The notes beneath the pieces are model-generated. The model searched no databases and had not been told where the DNA came from. It worked only from the letters and a program-made list of their open reading frames with translations. Shown here piece by piece: positions 6,701-9,307 of a stretch of DNA of 9,307 nt. The stretch covers positions 1 to 9,307 of the forward strand of contig JBEGVV010000180.1 of the NCBI GenBank assembly GCA_041178225.1, in the 5' to 3' direction. The position numbers were made by a program, and so were the translations under genes. Numbering within the stretch: position 1 is the stretch's first letter; every line of letters begins with the position of its first letter. This DNA comes from CAIOSQ01 sp041178225. GTDB taxonomy: Bacteria; Pseudomonadota; Alphaproteobacteria; CACIAM-22H2.

Positions 6701-7366
6701 ATGGAACCGCTCTTCCGGACGTCCTGCACGCAACCCTTCCTCGTCGCGCGCTTCGCCGCGCGCCAGCGCATCCTCGGCTGGTCGCTCAACCACCCGGGCT
6801 TCGCCGAGGGCGAGGTCGTCGCGTGGCTGGAGGTGCGCGACGCCGACCTGCCGATCGGCGTCGATCCGGTCGCGCTGCTGGAGCGGAAGCTGGCCGCGGC
6901 AGGGCTCGCCGGCGCGATCGGCATGATGACGGCGCGCGACGTGCGCCGCCATCGTTCGGCACGCGCGGCCTCGGGCGGGTTGCGCACGGAGGCACTGGTC
7001 ACGCTCGGCCTCACCAATGGCAGCGCCTTCGAAGGCGACGGCGCGCTGCGCGAGGTCGCGCCTCCCGCGCGCGCGGGGACGATCAACATCCTCGTCGCGC
7101 TCTCGGCCCCGCTCGCCGACGGCGCGATGGCGGAGGCGATCTCGGTGGCCGCGATGGCGCGCAGCGCTGCGCTGCTCGCCGATGGCGGGCGCATCGTCGG
7201 CACCGGGACCGACTGCATCCTCGTCGCATGCCCCGCCGTGGGCGAGCCCTTGCCCTATGCCGGCATCCACACCCCCGCCGGGCGCTGCATCGCCGAGGCC
7301 GTGCGCGCGGCCACGCGCGAGGCGCGCCGCGACTGGGAAGCCGAGCAGCCTGGCGGGGTGTCGTAG
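6701..7366 (+). CDS. cbiZ: Adenosylcobinamide amidohydrolase (CbiZ)
   Basis: CbiZ cleaves the amide bond between the corrin ring and the aminopropanol arm of adenosylcobinamide, yielding cobyric acid for salvage. The Rhodobacter sphaeroides enzyme also acts on pseudocobalamin, allowing cobamide remodelling. The protein is 221 residues, with no signal peptide or membrane segment, so it is cytoplasmic. Visible family features are the N-terminal strands FLVARFAARQRILGWSLNHPG (split here as FLVARF and RILGWSLN), TLGLTN (101-106), GTINILV (126-132), GTGTDCILVA (167-176) and YAGIHTPAGR (186-195). ATG 6701 is the only ATG that gives the full domain; its GGAG abuts the start with no spacer, a poor ribosome site. 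It is divergent from the B12 uptake operon and converges on tRNA-Phe 26 bases downstream. No riboswitch lies on its strand. CbiZ is best known from archaea with scattered bacterial holders, so acquisition by transfer is possible. Confidence 0.88.
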   Translation: MEPLFRTSCTQPFLVARFAARQRILGWSLNHPGFAEGEVVAWLEVRDADLPIGVDPVALLERKLAAAGLAGAIGMMTARDVRRHRSARAASGGLRTEALVTLGLTNGSAFEGDGALREVAPPARAGTINILVALSAPLADGAMAEAISVAAMARSAALLADGGRIVGTGTDCILVACPAVGEPLPYAGIHTPAGRCIAEAVRAATREARRDWEAEQPGGVS

Positions 7367-7392
7367 GGACGGAGGGGACGAGGCGGGGAAAG

Positions 7393-7468
7393 TGGTGCCC
7401 AGGGCCGGAATCGAACCAGCGACACTGCGATTTTCAGTCGCATGCTCTACCAACTGAGCTACCTGGGC
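7393..7468 (-). tRNA. tRNA-Phe (anticodon GAA)
   Basis: A 76-nt cloverleaf with encoded CCA. Acceptor arms are GCCCAGG and CCUGGGC with discriminator A. The D arm is GCUC-AGUUGGUA-GAGC. The anticodon stem UGCGA/UCGCA encloses loop CUGAAAA, giving anticodon GAA. The T arm GCUGG-UUCGAUU-CCGGC has one G-U pair. All invariant positions appear intact. It lies downstream of yacG and the reductase on the same strand and faces cbiZ tail to tail. Confidence 0.97.
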
Positions 7469-7493
7469 ACGGTGCTCGTCGAGACGGGGCGGG

Positions 7494-7522
7494 CTTATAG
7501 ACAAACCCGGCCGCGCTGTCCA
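7494..7522 (-). promoter_or_regulatory. sigma70-type promoter of tRNA-Phe
   Basis: On the minus strand TGGACA (7522-7517) is separated by exactly 17 bases from TATAAG (7499-7494). Both boxes are close to consensus, and the A/T-rich -10 stands out in this GC-rich DNA. Predicted transcription start is about 7487, leaving roughly 19 bases before the mature tRNA. It lets the tRNA be made independently of the reductase operon upstream. Confidence 0.65.
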
Positions 7523-7567
7523 CCGGCCGCGCACGCATCAGGTGGCCGCGCTGGCGACCGGCCGATC

Positions 7568-7585
7568 CGCGATCAGAGGATCGCG
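7568..7585. repeat. Inverted repeat across the reductase stop codon
   Basis: CGCGATC-AGAG-GATCGCG is a perfect seven-base-pair stem with a four-base loop, covering the last codons and TGA of the reductase. It could end or stabilise that transcript's 3' end, but no U-run follows on the minus strand, so it is not a standard intrinsic terminator. Confidence 0.35.
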
Positions 7586-8406
7586 AGCGGGCTCGGGCCG
7601 TCGGGCGGCGGGAAGGCGGCGTCGAGCTCGGCGAGGTCCTGCGCGTCGAGCACGATGTCGGCGGCCTTGCGGTTCTCGCGCACATGCGCGACGCGGCCGG
7701 CCTTCGGGATCGCCAGCACGCCGTCGCGCGAGAGCAGCCAGGCGAGCGCGACCTGCGCTGGCGTCGCGCCATGGCGCCGGCCGACGCGCGCAAGCGCGGG
7801 GTCGCGCAGCAGCGCCCCCTGCCCCAGCGGCGTGTACGCCATGAGCGGCAGGCCGCGCTTGCGGCACCAGGGCAGCAGGTCCCACTCGATGCCGCGCTCC
7901 GAGAGGTTGTAGAGCACCTGGTCGGTCACGATGCCGCCGCCGCCCTGCGCCGACCACACGCGCTGGATGCCGCGCGCGTCGAAGTTGCTGATCCCGTAGT
8001 CGAGGATCTTCCCCTCGTCCTTCAGGCGCATGAACGTGTCGAGCGTCTCCTCGATCGGCACGGAGCCGGGCCAGTGCAGCAGGTAGAGGTCGATGCGGTC
8101 CGTGCCCAGCCGCCGGAGGCTGCGCGCGCAGGCCTCGACCATGCGCTTGCGCGAGGCATTCTGCGGATAGCACTTCGAGACGAGAAAGACCTGGTCGCGC
8201 CGGCCGGCGATCGCCTCGCCGACGATCTCCTCGACCTTGCCCTCGCCATACATCTCGGCGGTGTCGATCACCGTCATGCCGAGGTCGACGCCAAGGCGCA
8301 GCGCCTCGATCGCCTCGGCGCGGCCGCCGCCGCGCTCCTCCATCTGCCACGTGCCCTGGCCGAGCGCGGGCACGCGCTTGGCCGACGGCAGTTCGACGCT
8401 CTTCAT
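7573..8406 (-). CDS. Aldo/keto reductase, YeaE-like
   Basis: NADPH-dependent carbonyl reductase, cytoplasmic, 277 residues. The catalytic tetrad is visible as Asp48 and Tyr53 (in IDTAEMYGEG), Lys78 (LVSKCYP) and His111 (LLHWPG). Later segments include GISNFDARGIQ, the TDQVLYNLSERGIEWDLLPWC run (cited in part) and the cofactor-phosphate motif AIPKAGRVAHVREN. The overall match is to E. coli YeaE, which reduces methylglyoxal and other aldehydes; the substrate here is not known. The start ATG 8406 overlaps the yacG stop as ATGA, implying coupled translation. It is followed by tRNA-Phe about 100 bases downstream. It looks like a metabolic gene added to the end of a housekeeping transcript. Family assignment is secure, substrate is not. 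Confidence 0.93.
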   Translation of the reverse strand: MKSVELPSAKRVPALGQGTWQMEERGGGRAEAIEALRLGVDLGMTVIDTAEMYGEGKVEEIVGEAIAGRRDQVFLVSKCYPQNASRKRMVEACARSLRRLGTDRIDLYLLHWPGSVPIEETLDTFMRLKDEGKILDYGISNFDARGIQRVWSAQGGGGIVTDQVLYNLSERGIEWDLLPWCRKRGLPLMAYTPLGQGALLRDPALARVGRRHGATPAQVALAWLLSRDGVLAIPKAGRVAHVRENRKAADIVLDAQDLAELDAAFPPPDGPSPLAIL

Positions 8407-8603
8407 CCGTCCTCGCCGGGCCTCGCCCGCTCCCCATCCTCGTCGTCGTCGCCGCCGATCGCGGGCCCCGGGATGCGATAGGCCCCGACCATCCAGCGCC
8501 GCAGGTCCTCGTCCCGGCAGCGCGCCGAGCAGAACGGGCGCAGGTCGCCGGCGCCGGCCGGCTGGCCGCAGATCGGGCAGGTCCTCGCGCGCGGCTTCGT
8601 CAT
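8403..8603 (-). CDS. yacG: DNA gyrase inhibitor YacG, zinc-binding
   Basis: 66 residues. Zinc ligands Cys9-x-x-Cys12 and Cys25-x-x-x-Cys29 lie in CPICGQ and PFCSARCRDEDLRRW, followed by YRIPGPAI, the classic YacG sequence. E. coli YacG binds GyrB and blocks gyrase from DNA; that role is assumed here. The tail is strongly acidic (DDDEDGE), as is common in the family. It overlaps the RNase E/G stop at its start and the reductase start at its end, both as ATGA, with GAGGA nine bases before its own ATG. Confidence 0.94.
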   Translation of the reverse strand: MTKPRARTCPICGQPAGAGDLRPFCSARCRDEDLRRWMVGAYRIPGPAIGGDDDEDGERARPGEDG

Positions 8604-9307
8604 CCCCCGCCATCCTCGGCGCTGCGGCGCAGCTCGTACAGCCCGCCGCGCGTCCATCCAAGCAGCGACACGTGCCGCCTGTCGAGGCGCGACGCCTCCT
8701 CGAGCGCGCGCTGCGCTGCGCGGCGCCCGGCCTCCCCCTCGCGCGGGAAGTCGACGACGACCGTGCCGAGGCAGTCGCGCAGGCGCAGGACGCGCGCGAG
8801 CTCGCGCGCCGCGCGCGCGCCAAGGCCCTCGCGCCCGCCCTCGCCGCTGTCGACGTCGATGGCGGCGAGGGCCTGCGTCTCCTCGACGACAAGGGTGCCT
8901 CCGCCCGGGATGGCCACGCGCGTCGCCGTGGCGAGGGCAAGCTGCTCCTCGACGCCATGCGCCGCGAACAGCCCGCCCGGCGGCGCCTCCAGCGGCGCGT
9001 CGACGCCGAGCGCGGCAAGCGCCGCGCGCTCGCGACTGGCCTGGGCCAGCGCCGCGCCGGGCCGCGCGCGCAGCAGGGGCAGGGCGGCGCGGCGCGCGGC
9101 GTCCTCCGCGCGGAGCAGCGCGGGTTGCGCAAGCCCCGCGGCACGCGACGATGCCTCGCGCCATGCCGCCGCGAGGGCGGCGGCCTCCAGCGCGGGCGCG
9201 CCCGGCACGGCGTCGCGCGCCGCGCTGCGCAGCGCGAGCGCGAATCCCTCTCCCGCCGCCTCCGCCGCGGCGGAGGCGATGGCCGCGAGCCCCCGGTCGC
9301 CCGCCGC
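8600..9307 (-). CDS. Ribonuclease E/G family protein, C-terminal part (5' end beyond window)
   Basis: 235 residues are visible in a frame open to the right edge. The segment resembles the catalytic half of RNase E/G: LALRSAARDAV, a variable helical stretch, GGGTLVVEETQALAAIDVDSGEG, LRLRDCLGTVVVDF and a final LGWTRGGLYELRR. The two aspartates that hold the catalytic magnesium in E. coli RNase E (Asp303, Asp346) are present at visible residues 151 and 186, so the enzyme is probably active in RNA processing. It ends right after the GLYELRR segment, so it lacks the CPxC zinc-link and small domain of RNase E/G proper. The linker between the two aspartates is also about eight residues shorter than in E. 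coli. Short versions like this occur beside yacG in alphaproteobacteria. Its stop overlaps the yacG start (ATGA). Confidence 0.88.
   Translation of the reverse strand, partial: AAGDRGLAAIASAAAEAAGEGFALALRSAARDAVPGAPALEAAALAAAWREASSRAAGLAQPALLRAEDAARRAALPLLRARPGAALAQASRERAALAALGVDAPLEAPPGGLFAAHGVEEQLALATATRVAIPGGGTLVVEETQALAAIDVDSGEGGREGLGARAARELARVLRLRDCLGTVVVDFPREGEAGRRAAQRALEEASRLDRRHVSLLGWTRGGLYELRRSAEDGGG

Noticed and set aside
7367..7392. Possible terminator between cbiZ and tRNA-Phe
   Set aside because: The 26-base gap has no inverted repeat with a U-run on either strand.
7434..7793. 119-codon minus-strand frame across tRNA-Phe
   Set aside because: It overlaps the tRNA and the reductase in a different frame and has no ribosome site or known domain.
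8403..9164. Long minus-strand frame joining upstream sequence to YacG
   Set aside because: Upstream of 8603 this frame is the shadow of the RNase E/G gene. YacG starts at 8603 with the ATGA overlap and normal family length.

Overview
The window is very G+C-rich, with long spurious open frames on both strands, and looks like chromosome of a high-GC alphaproteobacterium. The RNase E/G, YacG and tRNA-Phe grouping, the alphaproteobacterial style of the B12 binding protein and the sequence of the tRNA all point that way. I cannot name the genus. No transposase, integrase, phage gene or CRISPR array is visible.

Left and centre (1-6640, minus strand): a vitamin B12 (cobamide) uptake operon. Reading 5' to 3' it has a candidate promoter, a complete cobalamin riboswitch (6603-6421), a 223-nt leader ending in a hairpin over the ribosome binding site, a TonB-dependent outer-membrane receptor (btuB-like), a periplasmic binding protein (btuF-like), a permease (btuC), an ATPase (btuD) and a TonB energy transducer. 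The junctions between these five genes overlap by 1 to 4 bases, so they are probably translated as one coupled set. After 20 bases and a perfect Shine-Dalgarno comes ispF of isoprenoid synthesis, whose 3' end runs off the left edge.

Centre right (6701-7366, plus strand): cbiZ, adenosylcobinamide amidohydrolase, is divergent from the B12 operon across a 97-base gap. Together the locus can be read as capture, import and remodelling. The receptor and its own TonB bring a corrinoid across the outer membrane, BtuFCD bring it into the cytoplasm, and CbiZ strips the nucleotide loop from cobinamide or a wrong cobamide so that it can be rebuilt. The riboswitch shuts off import when B12 is plentiful.

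Right (7393-9307, minus strand): a housekeeping cluster. It contains the 3' part of a short RNase E/G family gene, yacG, a YeaE-like aldo/keto reductase joined to yacG by an ATGA overlap, and tRNA-Phe(GAA) with its own sigma70-type promoter. tRNA-Phe and cbiZ converge with 26 bases between them.

The parts are all known families. The least ordinary points are the dedicated TonB inside the riboswitch operon, the divergent cbiZ that has no riboswitch of its own, the predicted hairpin over the btuB ribosome binding site, and ispF placed at the end of a B12-regulated transcript.
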